DNA of 64,000 nucleotides. Origin: Cristatella mucedo. Lineage: Eukaryota; Bryozoa; Phylactolaemata; Cristatellidae. The position numbers and the translations under genes are program-made. The stretch lies in the NCBI GenBank assembly GCA_009760855.2, contig WPIO01000039.1, positions 3,058,501-3,122,500 of the forward strand, read 5' to 3'. The notes below the pieces were generated by a model that saw only the letters and a program-made list of their open reading frames with translations, did not search any database and was not told where the DNA came from. This document shows positions 1 through 12,540 of this stretch, piece after piece; position 1 is the stretch's first letter; each line of letters begins with the position of its first letter.

Positions 1-245
1 GCCTGGAACTCCCTCCCGACTTGCGTCAGGACATCCCCTGACCTGACCACATTTAAAAAGAATCTAAAAACACATCTATTCAGGACAGCATTTAGTGGGT
101 CCCTGTGATTCGTCCTTCATGTGCTTATGCGTGCTGACACTGTGCATGGTGCCACTAACCACACTTGTATGCTGACCCTATGCGTGTCACCCCTAACCAT
201 GTTATTCATGATGTTTATCAAGCATGAGATTACTCACCATTCAAT
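1..245 (+). mobile_element. LINE A (L2/CR1-like) 3' end
   Basis: Nearly identical to 58181-58430: the [25 protein letters not shown] coding end and the 3' UTR. The copy is cut by the window edge and passes into an S1 SINE at about 250. Confidence 0.9.
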
Positions 246-249
246 CGCG

Positions 250-512
250 GTTCCCGTGATGGCACTCTAGGTAAGGTGGTTGCTTTCACGACCTCGGTCC
301 CGAGGTCGTGGGTTCGATTCCTGCAGTGGGCGATCCTTTATCGCCACTGCAAGCGGTGGTCATAGCCGTAAAGGCTCTTCTGTCGCTATAAAAAAGAGGC
401 TGTTTAATCAGCTAGGATTTTTTCCTCTTTGCAGCAAATGTAAAGCGCCTAGAAAGAGATTGAGTTCTCTGAGAGCGCTTTATCAAGTGCGTTATTATTA
501 TTGTTATTAGAA
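250..512 (+). mobile_element. S1 SINE carrying a LINE-type tail
   Basis: tRNA-like head with a box-A-like start (GTGATGGCACTCTAGG) and a perfect box B (GGTTCGATTCC), an S1 body with the GGGCGATCCTTTATCGCC hairpin, then a LINE A type tail from GCAAATGTAAAGCGCC ending in (ATT)n. Other S1 copies lack this tail, so this is a hybrid, or an S1 sitting inside the LINE A 3' UTR. Confidence 0.8.
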
Positions 513-600
513 AAAGAAGCTGAAAACCCACCTGAACTCGATCTTTTTCTAGGTGCTTTACATTTGCTCGTAAATGACAATGCATACATCACGAAGCTGT
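513..600 (-). repeat. Solo LINE-type 3' tail
   Basis: Reverse copy of the conserved tail (TTTTTCTAGGTGCTTTACAT) directly after the (TTA)n end of the previous SINE, giving a tail-to-tail inverted pair. Confidence 0.55.
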
Positions 601-614
601 AAATATAGCTGACA

Positions 615-935
615 GGGCCTTGGTAGCTCAGGAGGTAGTATGCTCGCTCTAAATAATATATATCATTCATTTATATAGCGCTCCAAGAGAACTTAATCTC
701 TATTCAGGCGCTTCACATATGCCTCGGGGCTCGAGCCCACGACCTCAGCCAGACCTTGGTCGGGGCGAGCACCTTAACCGCTAGACCAAACCAGCTCTAC
801 ACTACTTAGTCGTGGGTTCGAATCCTGCAGTGGGCGATCCTTAATTTGCAACTGCAAGCGCTGACGATTGGCTTTAAGGCTATTTCATCGCTATACAAAT
901 AAGGCTGTTAAATCAGCTAATATTTTTTATATTCA
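615..935 (+). mobile_element. S1 SINE split by an S2 insertion
   Basis: The head (CTTGGTAGCTCAGGAGGTAG) ends at 651. Box B (GGTTCGAATCC) and the S1 body resume at about 800 and end TTAAATCAGCTAATATTTT. Confidence 0.75.
652..797 (-). mobile_element. S2 SINE (tRNA-derived, LINE A tail)
   Basis: In reverse: tRNA-like head GTCTAGCGGTTAAGGTGCTC, box B GGGCTCGAGCCC, and the tail GAAGCGCCTGAATAGAGATT ending at an AT-rich run. GCTCTA occurs at both flanks (646-651, 794-799). Confidence 0.88.
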
Positions 936-1095
936 ATGCACAAGAATTGAATCGGGTGCCGACAAGGGTGAAGATCTCAGACCTTGCCCTAGGCTTGTGA
1001 AGGCATTGACCGGTGTCATTGCAGACAGCCAGCAAAAGCTGATTCGCTGCTTAAAGCATATGTGAACACTGACGAGATTTTGAATCTCGTAAAAC

Positions 1096-1250
1096 TGCCC
1101 TGGTTTGGCCGACGGTCATGTGTTCACCTTTAGCGACCGCTGTTGTTGGTTCGAGACCTGCGGCATACGTAAAGAGCCTGGATACAGAGTAAGTTATCTT
1201 AGGGCGCTATGAAAATTAATTCTATTTTTATAAGACGTAATTTTAATGCT
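1096..1250 (+). mobile_element. S2 SINE, old copy
   Basis: Degenerate S2: CTGGTTTGGCCGACGG, box B GGTTCGAGACC, and a tail with AGGGCGCTATGAAAATTAAT. Confidence 0.65.
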
Positions 1251-2640
1251 GAACAGAAGTCACCTGTATGCGGCGTCAAGTTATCGATATCCCAGCGACC
1301 GCCATATGAACCAAAATGAAGATGGTCCAAAATACAGTAAATACCCCCAAAAGACCCTTACAGACGGTACAGACCAGTTGTTGCTCATATATGCCGTTGA
1401 GCACGTCGTCAAGTAATTTCGCCACCACCTCACAGTCACATGGCGTTTTCAGAAAGCGCGCGCCACGAATTAAAGTCGCTCGAAAACGCTGTTTTCGCAG
1501 CCTGCCGCTCAAGTCAAACGATTGCACCGTCCGGCCACTCCCTGGAGGCTCGGGCGAGCGGAATAAGCGGAGACCGCGGAGACCGAGCGCGCGACTCAGT
1601 CTTCGCGGCTGCCTAATGCCAACCTCTTATTCACCGTGCCTAACCGTCGTCGCCGAGCAGAAGCGTTCGCTTCGTTGCCGGAAGCTACGATCTACTCAGC
1701 TGCGATCGACCAATGGCCAAGCCTCGCCGTTTTGGCCCCGCGGCGGCCATTTTCCGGTCGCGTCTCGTGCGAGCGGCACGAGCCGCTGCGCTTCACTCCT
1801 GCCAAGAACGCAGCAAACGGAGAGAGAGACTGCCAGGCTGCTAGCCAGTGAGAAGTTCAGCATCGATTCCATGGGTATGCATGCATTCATTAGCTCATTC
1901 CTCAGCGAGGATGTGCCGTAGAGCAAGTACCTCGCTCGCGTCGGGATTGTCCGCGGTCAGGGTCGCTGTCCAGCGGCTCTTATCTCGGTTTGACCTGCAC
2001 CTCGCCAAATCTGATCGACGGCGGCGATGGAATTTCCATGCGTGCCTACCGCAGGCGGCCGCAGGGGAGCTGGCGATCTTGGGACCGTATCGACTAGGTG
2101 CTGGCGTTGCGGGATTGCAAGCGAGCAAGCTGCTCCGCCAGAAAAAAGTGTGGAAAAAACTGCCGCAGATTGCGAATATCCAGCTGCGCGTGGGCTCAAT
2201 TGAATATGCAGCGCAGCGGTAATTGCCGAGAGCGGCGGCAAACGAGTACTGTTCGACTGCGAAGAAAACCCCGGGCTTCAGCTGTATCAGCTCTTTGTTT
2301 AGTGAGTGCCAGGAAATCGCTGCGAACGTTGGCAGCTCTACTGGGGAAATATTAGGGAAAAAAGTACTTCCGTCCGAACCAAATGAGAATCAGAAGACCG
2401 GCGGGTGGAAGGGTGGAATTGCCGTCGTGCTGGTTGACAAAAGAGGTATCGCGGAGATATTTGCAAAATGTTAGCTCTCCCCAAAACATTTTACATTGTG
2501 CACTTAGCTCAACGAAAATGCTGTACACACAGGAGGCTTTGCATTAATTCTACATTGCAACAGCATCGAGAAGAAAATCGCCCGAAAATGCGAGAAAGTG
2601 GAGCAACGACTGTTGCGAGCCGTTGTCCACGCGAAGTTAG
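1251..2640. other. Unassigned region with a GC-rich core (about 1490-2110)
   Basis: GC- and CpG-rich for about 600 bases, with several overlapping open frames on both strands. None resembles a protein family I recognise. The composition is promoter-like, as at 17380-17665. A first exon or CpG island cannot be excluded. Confidence 0.35.

Positions 2641-2669
<29 letters not shown>
2641..2669. repeat. (TA)n microsatellite
   Basis: About fourteen uninterrupted TA units. Confidence 0.95.
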
Positions 2670-2671
<2 letters not shown>

Positions 2672-2869
2672 CTTAAGTTGTAAGTTTGTGTAAATTAAAT
2701 TGTAAACGCAGGGAAGAAAAAGATTGTCGAGTTGTCCACTCTAGTTTAGCGCTCTGCCTTTCCCAGGTGCAGGTCGAAAAAATAGTGGGAGAGCACGGAA
2801 ATAATAACAATAATAATTCTTTTGGACTGCATTGTAACAGAACTAAGTCTCTATCCATGCTTTATAAAA

Positions 2870-3015
2870 CTAGCTCAGTAAGTAACTGCAACCTAGAGTT
2901 AAAGATAGGCAAAACTCATGCTTTGGATATGCATTTAAAAAGCATGTCGGTATCGCTCTTAGACAAGCATGCAAAAGCACAGAAGAAAACACTCGGAGAT
3001 CGGGTAAAAATTGCG
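2870..3015 (-). repeat. Family D repeat fragment
   Basis: Shares AAGCATGCAAAA and GAAGA.AACACTCGGAG-like blocks with the copies near 19615 and 27370. Probably the 3' UTR of an L2-like element in reverse. Confidence 0.45.
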
Positions 3016-4934
3016 TGACTTTTTGCAAAATCCTAGTTTCTATGTGAAACCGACGCTTGAATGCCTGGTTACAAGAGGTCTTGAATCGTGAGCTAGCGGA
3101 CGTATTGTTCTCGTGAAGAGGTCACTTGCTAGGAAGTAGGTTTGTACACATGTAGGGCGCGCCGTTTTGCAACGATGCAGGAAGCTTCGGTGGCTGATGG
3201 CCATTGGTACAAAGCTACAAGTAAGTCACTGTGCACAACTTAAACCAAATCTTGCCGCCACTTTTGGAGGCACCAGGTAGTCCTTCCGACGGAACGGCAT
3301 ACTTTTTAATCCGTCTCGCTTGCCCTAGCAAATCGATTAGCATGCCGCAGCCGGATCGTTTAGCATAATCGAACTGCTTGATTGGTTCCCTCATCCGCAA
3401 ACGTTCAAAACTGCAGCAGCCATGCACTGTTCAGTGTGCTTTGCGATTATCTTGTCGCCTAGCCTTGAATGTTGTTTATTACCGTACTTTCGACGTATTT
3501 TTAGTTCCTTACAGTGCTGTCTAGTTTTACAGCAATCATGTTTAAATTAAAGCTGCATTTTTGTAAAATGGCTTCACGGAAGTATTGCTAGCATAACAGA
3601 CGGACAGATCAAGAGAAGTAGTGCAGTTAAAAAATGTGGGCAAATGGTAATTTGGATTTTTAAGAATCGCTTTTATTGCCATAGTGTCTTTTGAAATGAA
3701 ATAAGAGACTACCGCGTAGCCGACGTAGCGCTTTCCCTGCTTTGAAGACCGGTCAGAAATTTCATTTCGTGCCCAAGGAATATAAATGTGAAAATTTAAC
3801 AACTAGGACTGAACAGACAGTGGTTTTAAACACTACTAAAAGAAGCGCTCGAAATGCAGTAGCCACTCCGAGATATTAAGGGGCAAACTTGGAGCTGCGA
3901 AGCAAATCAATCAACCTACGAAATGCACGCATTCATTAAGCTCATCGCGGCCTCGTTGTGGCTTCATTGTGGCTCTGGCTTCCCCCCCCCCTGCCGAGAG
4001 GCGTTCCAAAACTTGGCTCACATATGCTCAAGTCATGATAAGTAGGCAAGAGTGAACACTAAAGCGTTGATATGGTAACGCGGTTAGATTAAGGCAGTGC
4101 TGAGATTATTATCGGCTGCTGAATTATAACGGAACCGGATATTTGTCACGATTTAAGGCTTGGACAGCATAAAAAGCCAAATTTAAAAGATGGTCAGCCA
4201 GTTGTACCTAGAACCAGAGGCGGAGTCAGAGGAGGGGCAGGAAGGCATTGGCCCAACCCCACAGCGAGGCAACGACCTGGACCTCCCCGTATTCCAATGC
4301 TTCACACCCCCGACCGACACCGCTGAAAAATTGGGTTTTAATTCCACTCGATGAGCAACTGCCGAGTTAGAGTCGAATATATCCTACAGCTTTGCAATAT
4401 AGTTCTTCACTCATCTCGGCTGTTTCCCGCCTACACGAAAATTGTGGAGGGTCTGGCCCCTATATTAAAAAATCGAGGGTCTTGTACCCTAGATGAAAAT
4501 ATTGGCTCCGAAACTGCATTGGGTTTCAAAATAAGCTGTAGAATATGGCTTGTACAGTGCAGAAGTGTTTCTCTGTGGCTACGGAATAGACAAGTCTACA
4601 TCAACGACTCGGATTTGATTTATTGAGGCAGGGGCGGTCTTTATGGCTGACGTGTTATGCTGCAGTTGGCGTACCTGCGTGCACCCGCGAAGCATCTGCC
4701 ACTCACAAGCCGTGCTTCTAGGCGCTAACTCTACCCGTATCTCTCAAGCTTCTGCAAGTGCCAGCACCGTTAACCAGCGCTGTACTTGTGGCAAGGGGCT
4801 CTGATGCCGGAGCTTAGACAGTGCGTTCATAGCAGCACTAAGCTGTTACCGGCTCGAGCGACTGGCTGACGACAAATATTTTCGCCTTTCGTTGAATTAC
4901 ACACCAATGGTCGGTAGCTTGGCAGTACAATTAA
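3016..4934. other. No gene recognised
   Basis: AT-moderate DNA with a C10 run near 3986 and only short chance frames. No repeat family assigned. Confidence 0.5.
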
Positions 4935-4935
4935 G

Positions 4936-5500
4936 AGCATTTAGTATTGAACTCTGCCGAAAGATCGTGCAAAACAAGCAGAGAGACTTTACCCAAGTCT
5001 GCTTTCCTGAGAAGGTACACCCTAAGCAATGCTGACTCTGTGGAGCGATTAGCCATAAATTCGGACTGGAGCTTACTTGTGGGTTTGAGGTTTAAATATA
5101 AGAGTTCAGCTGATCTGCCACAACTTGTTCCGGTGTCTTTGATAACAACGGCTGAAGGGAGACTGGATGGAAGCTGCTTAAGTTCTCTCGGTCCTGAGCT
5201 GCTTTCTTAATTGATGGTCTAAGTGATTAAAATTAAAGTACAGCCTTTTTTAGAAGGTGCAGAAATGACCTGAGGCAAAGGACATATATATTATGTTAGT
5301 TATGCATGACTGCGGCAGATCTATACATCATAGAAGCAGGACCGTGAGAATAGGTTCTAGAGGATTAGTAGTCTTATTTGATTGGGAGATGGATTTCAGT
5401 TCACCTGGCTTCCTTCAATGTAGACATTAAGGTGCCGCACGGAATTGAAGAAGAGGAGTCCTGTGTTGAAGTTATTGGGTGTATTCCACCAGCGCTCGCA
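4936..5500 (-). mobile_element. LINE A fragment, RT N-terminal part, decayed
   Basis: Aligns by eye to 51100-51560 (for example GCTGACTCTGTGGAGCGATTAG and TTCAGCTGATCTGCCACAAC). Corresponds in reverse to the segment just before and at the RT start. Confidence 0.8.
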
Positions 5501-6684
5501 GCGGTACACCACAGTCGCTCTCCCTCCGTCCTGCGTCCCGCTGCCTGCTCCTGTCCAGGCGGTGACTTGCCCTCGCAAAACCATTTCCCAATAAACCGAC
5601 ATGGCCCATAAACAAGCAGCCACAAATGGCATCGGCCCCTTGCAGTCATAGTACGGCAATAAAACAATCGCAAAAAACGGACTGAAAACGGCTTGAAATT
5701 GACGAGGATCATCTGGCAATAGTGACTTGGCCACCAGCTTTCATTGATCTACGGTTATGAGAGGGCGTGAAACCGGTAGTGGTAGCGTCGGATATGGTCG
5801 GTTAGTTTCTCGATTTCAGTCAGGTGTCGGTCAAAGTCAACCAGTCGAGACTAGGCCGTCAATTATCGTCTTTTTTATTACTAAGAGTTTATTGCACATT
5901 GATCGAGCATTTCAAAGACTGGCACTAAGATGGGCCGCCGGGAGTTACAGTGGGCACGATAACCACAAAGCTTGAGTGACTAACAGCTACTCTTGAAGGA
6001 GATCGTGCAGGGCATCACGAGACAATGCTTTGAATACTGAACGCTCGGAGCTTCTGGCCACCACGATGGTTACACCTAGGCCCTCTTTTAGATGAACCCA
6101 AGTCGCGGACAATCGCAGCAGCAACCGTATCGCCCGTAGCATTGGAACGACGGTAGCGAAATCATATTAGTCGGGCATGGTCATACCTAATATATATATT
6201 CGCTAGAGCTCACTGCCTGTAGACTCCCCTCGCTGAGTCATAGTAGAACTACACGTCTATTACACGTCACTCCTGGAAGTACTGATCACCATCTTACCGC
6301 GTGACGGACGGAAGGACGGACAGACTTTCTCGTTCACAGCAGTCGGCGAATCAAAGGCCGGTGGAGGATTGGCGGGTGCAGCTGGAAGCTATAAGCGTCG
6401 ACATGTAAATAGGCACGTCATTTCTTAAACAATACGGTCACACAACAAACCGATAACCTTAAACAGGTCTTTGCTGCATTGGTTTCTGTATAAAATGTTC
6501 GCAAAGACTTCGATTTTTGGAAGCGAATTCTGCAACTGACAAGAAATTTTATTAGCACTTGATGTCAGGGGGGGGGGGGCGAAAAATGCAAAGAGATGCG
6601 ACCAGACATGTGAGCTCATTAGAGCCTCCAACAACATCCCGGGCGAGCAATCCTTCGCGAGTTGGCTCCTAAAACTGCGTTTAC
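5501..6684. other. No gene recognised
   Basis: Contains a G11 run near 6570 and no family match. The short frames have no recognisable domain. Confidence 0.5.
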
Positions 6685-6845
6685 TCTATCGAGCTGGTTT
6701 GGTCTAGCGTTTAAGGTGCTCGCCACGACCAAGGTCTGACTGAGGTCGTGGGCTCGAGCCCCGAGGCATATGTGAAGCGCTTGAATAGAGATTAAGTTCT
6801 CTTGGGGCGCTATATAAATGAATTATATTTTTTATATTATCGACT
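6685..6845 (+). mobile_element. S2 SINE, well preserved
   Basis: GAGCTGGTTTGGTCTAGCG head, box B GGGCTCGAGCCC, and a complete tail GAAGCGCTTGAATAGAGATT through GGGGCGCTATATAAATG. Confidence 0.9.
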
Positions 6846-9395
6846 TTCCTCATTACCGACGCCAACTTTTCTCCTAGCGAGGACGATTCCACTAGCGATT
6901 TCATGGCCGACTTAGTCCCGCCCACAACACCTTGCTCTAAAGCGGAGGCTTTTGATAGATGGAAATTAGGAAGCTGGTGGGGGAGCGACGTGCCTCTGAT
7001 GCGCACACTCGAGATTGATTTCCAGAGGGGTGTAAGCTTTTAAAAGGGAACGATCGCATTTATACAGAGGGTATACAGAGGTAATTCTATTTGGACACGT
7101 CTATTAAGGCTTGCCTGGCGCGACGCTCTCGCCGCTCAGCTCTTGTGATCCTCCCAAGGAACGTACCTGCTTCCTTTAGGGCAGACAGACTTCCCAGAAT
7201 CCCAGGGCATACATTTTTAGTTGACGAGCGAAAGGGCCTGGCTCTGGCGCGAGTTTGGGGAGTAGCTTCGAGCTGCTTCTCCAAAGAGGCTACTCCCGGC
7301 AGCAAAGGAGTGTTTAGATCATGTTGCTGAATAAGCCTGCTGGGCAGCGCACCAAAGATGTATAGCTTTGGGCTCTACAAAAAGTAAGCCAACATCTTAT
7401 AGAAATGATCTTAACAAAGCTTTTAGACGGTGCTCCTTCGATGCGGATATTCAGGCTATCCTACCTATGTGAACCATTTTCTTTTTCCAAGAGGCACTCT
7501 TTTACTCGCACTATTTCCTAGTAGGTGTTTGGAATAAAGAGCTACAGTCTTCCTACGACGTTTGCCTCTCCTCACTAGAGAGTGACTCCACGTGCAGTGT
7601 AGACCTTACAAAATTGTCGCGAGAACGTGAGATTATCAAGTGACAATTTTGCTGTGACTGTACAGGCTAACATCGAACGCGCTTATAAGAAAGTCCTGAT
7701 TAGCTGAAGGTGAGATGTCACCATCAGTCAATATTTGACGGCAGGCCTGCTTCGGACTAGCGACAACAATGGTCAAGCATCTTTTTGTGGTGTCTGCCCC
7801 ATCAACCAACCAGTCATCAAACTGCTGTGCGTAAGTTACTCGAGCAGTCTCTCTCTCTTTCTGCTAGTTTCCAGCAGCTTGCTGACTGGCCTATGGACGG
7901 AGTTACTGGTAGCCCGGCCGCAATTCTGTAGTGCTCTCCACGGTGCTTATGACCAACACCCAAGTCTCTCGTACACGTCAGGCCATCTCAGAATCAGCAT
8001 GCATTTTAATGCATTTATTGAATTCTCTAAACCACCAATCAATAAACCGTGTACTTGCCTGCTAGAAGGCTGTAGTTTAGCACAGCTGGCAAACGCCGCC
8101 CGTTGAAGTCCTAAGCTAGGCAATGGACCGCCCATGACCCGTGGCAGCTCCCACGCCTTTCGCAAGTTAAGTGCTCGTTGAATCTAAAGAACTGTTGAAT
8201 CTAAAGAACTGCTTGTTCATGACCGACGTATTATACAGAAACTCAATACATGTACTTTGACTGAGACGTGAATGGTATCTTGCTTTAGCTGCTTGATGCC
8301 TGAGGCCACACATGCCGGCTTATCATTTTTGCAGTGCACGCGGTTCGAAAATATAGGTTTTGAAGTTTCTGTCGGTTGTCCGCCAATCACCAGATAATGA
8401 AGCTTACTGTATTTTACGCTGGTCTTTATTAGAATCGGTTGCTATTTGGTTTCCATTGAAAACCACGTGGTTGCGATTGCAATATATAGACCCTTTTGGA
8501 GTAGCATTGTTTGTTGAAGATTGTTCGCAGTTCGCAGCCAAAGTCTAGATAGGCCATTTATACCGCTGTCGTTTTGAACGTTCACATTCATGACTTGGCG
8601 AAAATCAGGCTCAGTCTATTTTTTAGTCTGAACACCTTTTGGCTTAGTACAGTATGTTTTTCATTTAGCTCATAAAGGTAACCATTTTCTGGCTCTTACG
8701 ATGACACATGATGTTGGCCCCAGTGCCTTCTGTGTGTGCAAGTTTACAATCACTGCTCATCGCTCTGTCTTGTTTGCTGTTCGCAGCCTTGGTAAAATGG
8801 TTTACGCATGTCTTTCGAGCTAGACCGGCGATACGGCTTACAAGCATTCGTACACAGAGATTTTTGAAGTCCGTTCCCAACCAGGTCTTCTTGATCTCTG
8901 AATCCTGATTCCTCCGACTGCTCTGAGACTCTTATATACGATCTGAACTTGAAACTTAGAAATGCGCTTGATACGAGCATGCTCCCTATGGACGCTCTGT
9001 GTATGGGGCAGCATTGACGCCTTATTTGCTAAAACTTCTGAAAAATGCTCGAGATTAGGTACTGACTTGAGCATCGTTTGAAGATGCGTCTTACTCACCG
9101 AAACTAAAACAGCGTTCTCCTTGGCTCACCTCGTGAAATCACCCCGCATGTCCCTCAAGTGTACAACTCGGTTTGCGATTTAATGTGTCGCTCAACCCGA
9201 ATTTGATAAGCTTGTTTTTCGTGACGTCAAGCGTACGGTGTGAGCAGATGCTCGCATCGATGTCATCATTTTATAGCTGCTCTTGCAACCTGGTAATGCA
9301 CATCGAGTTGACTGGTTAGGAGAGAGGGGCATTTGCATCCCCTCTAGAGCGGAATACAACCTGTGCTGCCCCTCTACCGGCCAGCGAAATAAGGC
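6846..9395. other. No gene recognised
   Basis: Frames of up to 123 codons but no known domain. A perfect 8-bp hairpin (GGAGTAGC/GCTACTCC) sits near 7258-7290. A short tandem GTTGAATCTAAAGAACT duplication lies near 8180-8210. Confidence 0.45.
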
Positions 9396-9399
9396 ACCT

Positions 9400-9885
9400 T
9401 GCACCGTGCATTGTACAACAATTTGCAGTTAGGCTTGTCTGTTGTCAGCGCCTCAGTTGTCACGCCGCACCGCTTCTCACCGACCTGTACTGGCCGCCAC
9501 CTACCAAGTAGCGTACCGAATTTGTGGTTTTGTCACTCACTTTTAGGCTTCTTAATTCTCATGCTTCAGCTTACTGATCAGAACTACTTGACCACCAGGC
9601 TAGGCATCGAACCACCCTGTTCTGACTCAATTCGTTTAGCTTTGCCTCTAACCAACCTAAAATCGTGCCTTTAGTTCACACGCTTCCAAAGTCCGGAACT
9701 CAATCCCGACTGATGTCTCGACATCGACTGACTTGACGACATCTAAACAGAAGCTCAAAACGCACCTGTTTCGTACAGCATTGGCTGGGTCCACGTAAAG
9801 TTTCCTTCGCTAGTGCCAATGTGTGCTGACACTGCGAATGTTGCCACTAGCTATGATGGCATGCATCCATTACAGCATGAGCACA
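9400..9885 (+). mobile_element. LINE A 3' fragment, decayed
   Basis: Matches the C-terminal RT region and 3' UTR of LINE A (CAGTTAGGCTTGTCTGTTGT, CACCGACCTGTACTGGC, CACCTGTTTCGTACAGCATT) without the final tail. Confidence 0.85.
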
Positions 9886-11560
9886 GTGCCAGTCGCACGC
9901 GGAATTCCCGCTGTCTCCTAAGTAGGCAGCTCTTTTGCGGCGCACGCAAGTAAGGATTTGTCCACAGTAAGATTTAGGCAGACGCTCGATGATCGCTCAG
10001 GCAATCTGCCAAAGCGTGTGCTTCCATAAAACTTGCTCAAGCAAGCGCACTTGGCTTGCGTGCGCTTGCCGCTGCTGACCGTGCGCATTTTTTCATTAAT
10101 CGGTAGTCGTGGGCATTACTGCAACGTCGGCCTGCTACACCATCCAGGTCATGACTCCCGAGTTATTATTTGCAAATCCTGAATTTGAATTCCTAGTGCC
10201 GGTTGTGTGATAATCTATTTTTAGGTGGCATAGTTTTGAAGTCACATAATAGGCAGCGGAGTTGCGCCGGATTCGACGACTCTCGCAGTTCAGTCTTGGT
10301 TTGGGAGTCACATGAGAGAGTTGTTGAACGCTACGTCCGGTTCTGGACACCCGTTACCCTCCGCGGCTGTCGAAAAAACTACTCAACTCTGAGGACTTGA
10401 GACTTGCATTAAGATGTGGGCGCTCTTCGTCGCTTTTGCATTGCGCTACCTTCGGAATATCGGCGAGTATTGGTGCTGCACCTGCGAGTCGTTAGCCATG
10501 CTCTCTAACGCTTAGCAGCGTCGATAGTATTTGTCTTGCGTGGGCAAGGAAAAGTATCGTTGTGAGAGCCGGGTTTTTGCCTAGAGACTCTAGTGAGAAG
10601 CCGCTACCAAGCGTTTGCAATAGTACGATGCTCTATCCGCTTTCTAGTGAATAGTTCGGGTGTAAAATAAAAAATTCCGACGCTGGCGTACGATATACAA
10701 TGGAACCAGTCGATACACGCCACTCAAGGGACCGGTCAAGAGTCGCACATAGAGACACGTGGCGCTTATAAACATTGGCCATCCTAGAATTAGAGCATGG
10801 GGCAAGTTAAGCGTCTGCGTTCGTCGAAATCCGCGAAACTCTTTCACGTTATATAAAAGGTCATTAGTGCCGGTAAAAGCTGCCTGCCTAGAAAAACGAA
10901 TATAGTTTGAGCTGCAATATTTTGTTTTTTTATTTTTTATTTTTTTTAAATGGTTTAATGAATCTCACTAGCTAGCTTCCGCAGTTCCGTAACGCTAGCG
11001 AGAAACTTCGCTGGGCCGCTCTGTGGCGCAAATGGATGCTGATATTACAGGCACTCTTCAGCTTTCCCTATAATGTGGATAGTTGGTCGGGTGCGAAACG
11101 TGCATATTCTTGATCCGACTTCTCTGAAATTTTATCTTTCAAGTTCTTGACCAACTCTTGGGCGAACCTGCTGTACTCAATTGAAGCATTTCACGTGTTA
11201 ATGCTGCCTTCACATTGTGTCATATTGGAGAAAGAAACGCCAAAACAAACTTGGCATAAGTATCTTGAAGGCTCCGAAATTAAACAGTGCAAGCGCAGGT
11301 GTCGGACTTTCCCGCTCTATACTTTCGAAAGTAAACCCAGCATGGACGAAACGCTTGCAAATGGTACACGCCTCTATTTCTGACCGCGAGTGGCTAAGAC
11401 AGAACACGGATTGCAGCACACTGATACCCCTGGGAACGTTCATTCCTCAACAGACTTGTCTTTTCCAAAGTTTCATGCGAGGCAGCTACTTGTTCTTATA
11501 GTTTAACTTAACTGCGTGAATAACTCGCTAATCGATAGGCTGACGATTGGAAGTGGTACC
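9886..11560. other. No gene recognised
   Basis: T-rich tract near 10920-10950, otherwise mixed sequence. No RNA gene or domain recognised. Confidence 0.5.
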
Positions 11561-11564
11561 AACA

Positions 11565-12540
11565 TTCGATCCTGAATGTCGGCAAGTTTCCTTAAACTAA
11601 ATGATGATAAAACGGAACTGCTGCCCCCTGTGAGGACATCCCAAGCGTGTGGCTGGACTAGAAGGCTTTACTCTTCCAATAGGTGAAGCAGCTGTGCGAC
11701 CACCACCTTGTGCTCGGCATGTAGGTATCGTCTTCGACAGCTGCCGAAAGTTTGAAAGCTTCGTTAAGAAGACTACTTCCACAGCTAGCCTTCACGTCCG
11801 ATCTGTATCTAGGTTTAGGAACTGTCTTCTGCGGTGGCATGCAAAGAATTTAACTAGCTCCTTAGTTCTCTCTCGGTTAGATTATTATAATTCCCTTTTG
11901 GCTGGGCTACCGAAGAAAGCAACTAGGCCACTGCAGCTGGCCAAGAATAAGGCTGCAAGGCTAATTTACAAATTCCAGACATTTAACCACGCGTTACCTT
12001 TGTTGAAAGAGCTTAGATGGCTGCCAATTGATCGACAGATAGAGCGAAAAGTTCTTCCGTTGACCCACAATGCCCACACCGGCTTGGCTCCTTCATACCT
12101 AGCTGAAATGCTTCACCAGTTTCAGCCTCCTCGTGTCCTCGAGTCCTGCATATACAATAAATTAGAATTAGCTGTTTTATTCCTCCACTTAAAGACCGTT
12201 GGCGACAAAAAGTTTTGCTGCAGGCCCTAGACTGTGGAACTCACTTCCACAATTCAAACGCAACGACACTTACTCTCCTGCTGCCCACTATTGCACATTA
12301 TTTCCAGACGTCCCGAGCTGCTACTTCCTTGCTCCTCACTACCTCAACTGCTCTCCTGACACAACTGTGCTTCTCAATATCTCTTTGTTGCGTGAGATGA
12401 AGTCTGTTGGCTACCAAATGCATCCCGAAAGCAGCTTAGGCTGTGAATGCGCTACAGATAACTCTCCTACGTAACACCCACATAGTCTTTGTGGCTTTAT
12501 GGAGTTACAGACGGAGATACGTTACATTAAGTTAAATTAC
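11565..12540 (+). mobile_element. LINE B (L2/CR1-like) 3' part
   Basis: Starts at [11 protein letters not shown]. Continues through SLVLSRLDYYNSLLAGLPKK and LRWLPIDRQIERKVLPLTHN to SLLREMKSVGYQM and the tail ending GAGATACGTTACATTAAG. A frameshift near 12215 splits the reading frame. Confidence 0.9.

Noticed and set aside
250-340. Possible genuine tRNA gene
   Set aside because: Boxes A and B are present, but the cloverleaf is not complete and the sequence continues into the S1 SINE body. The other tRNA-like heads likewise belong to SINEs.
1490-2240. Large overlapping open frames in a GC-rich stretch (up to 201 codons)
   Set aside because: High GC lowers stop frequency. Frames overlap on both strands, composition is Arg/Ser-rich, and no domain, splice logic or homology was seen.
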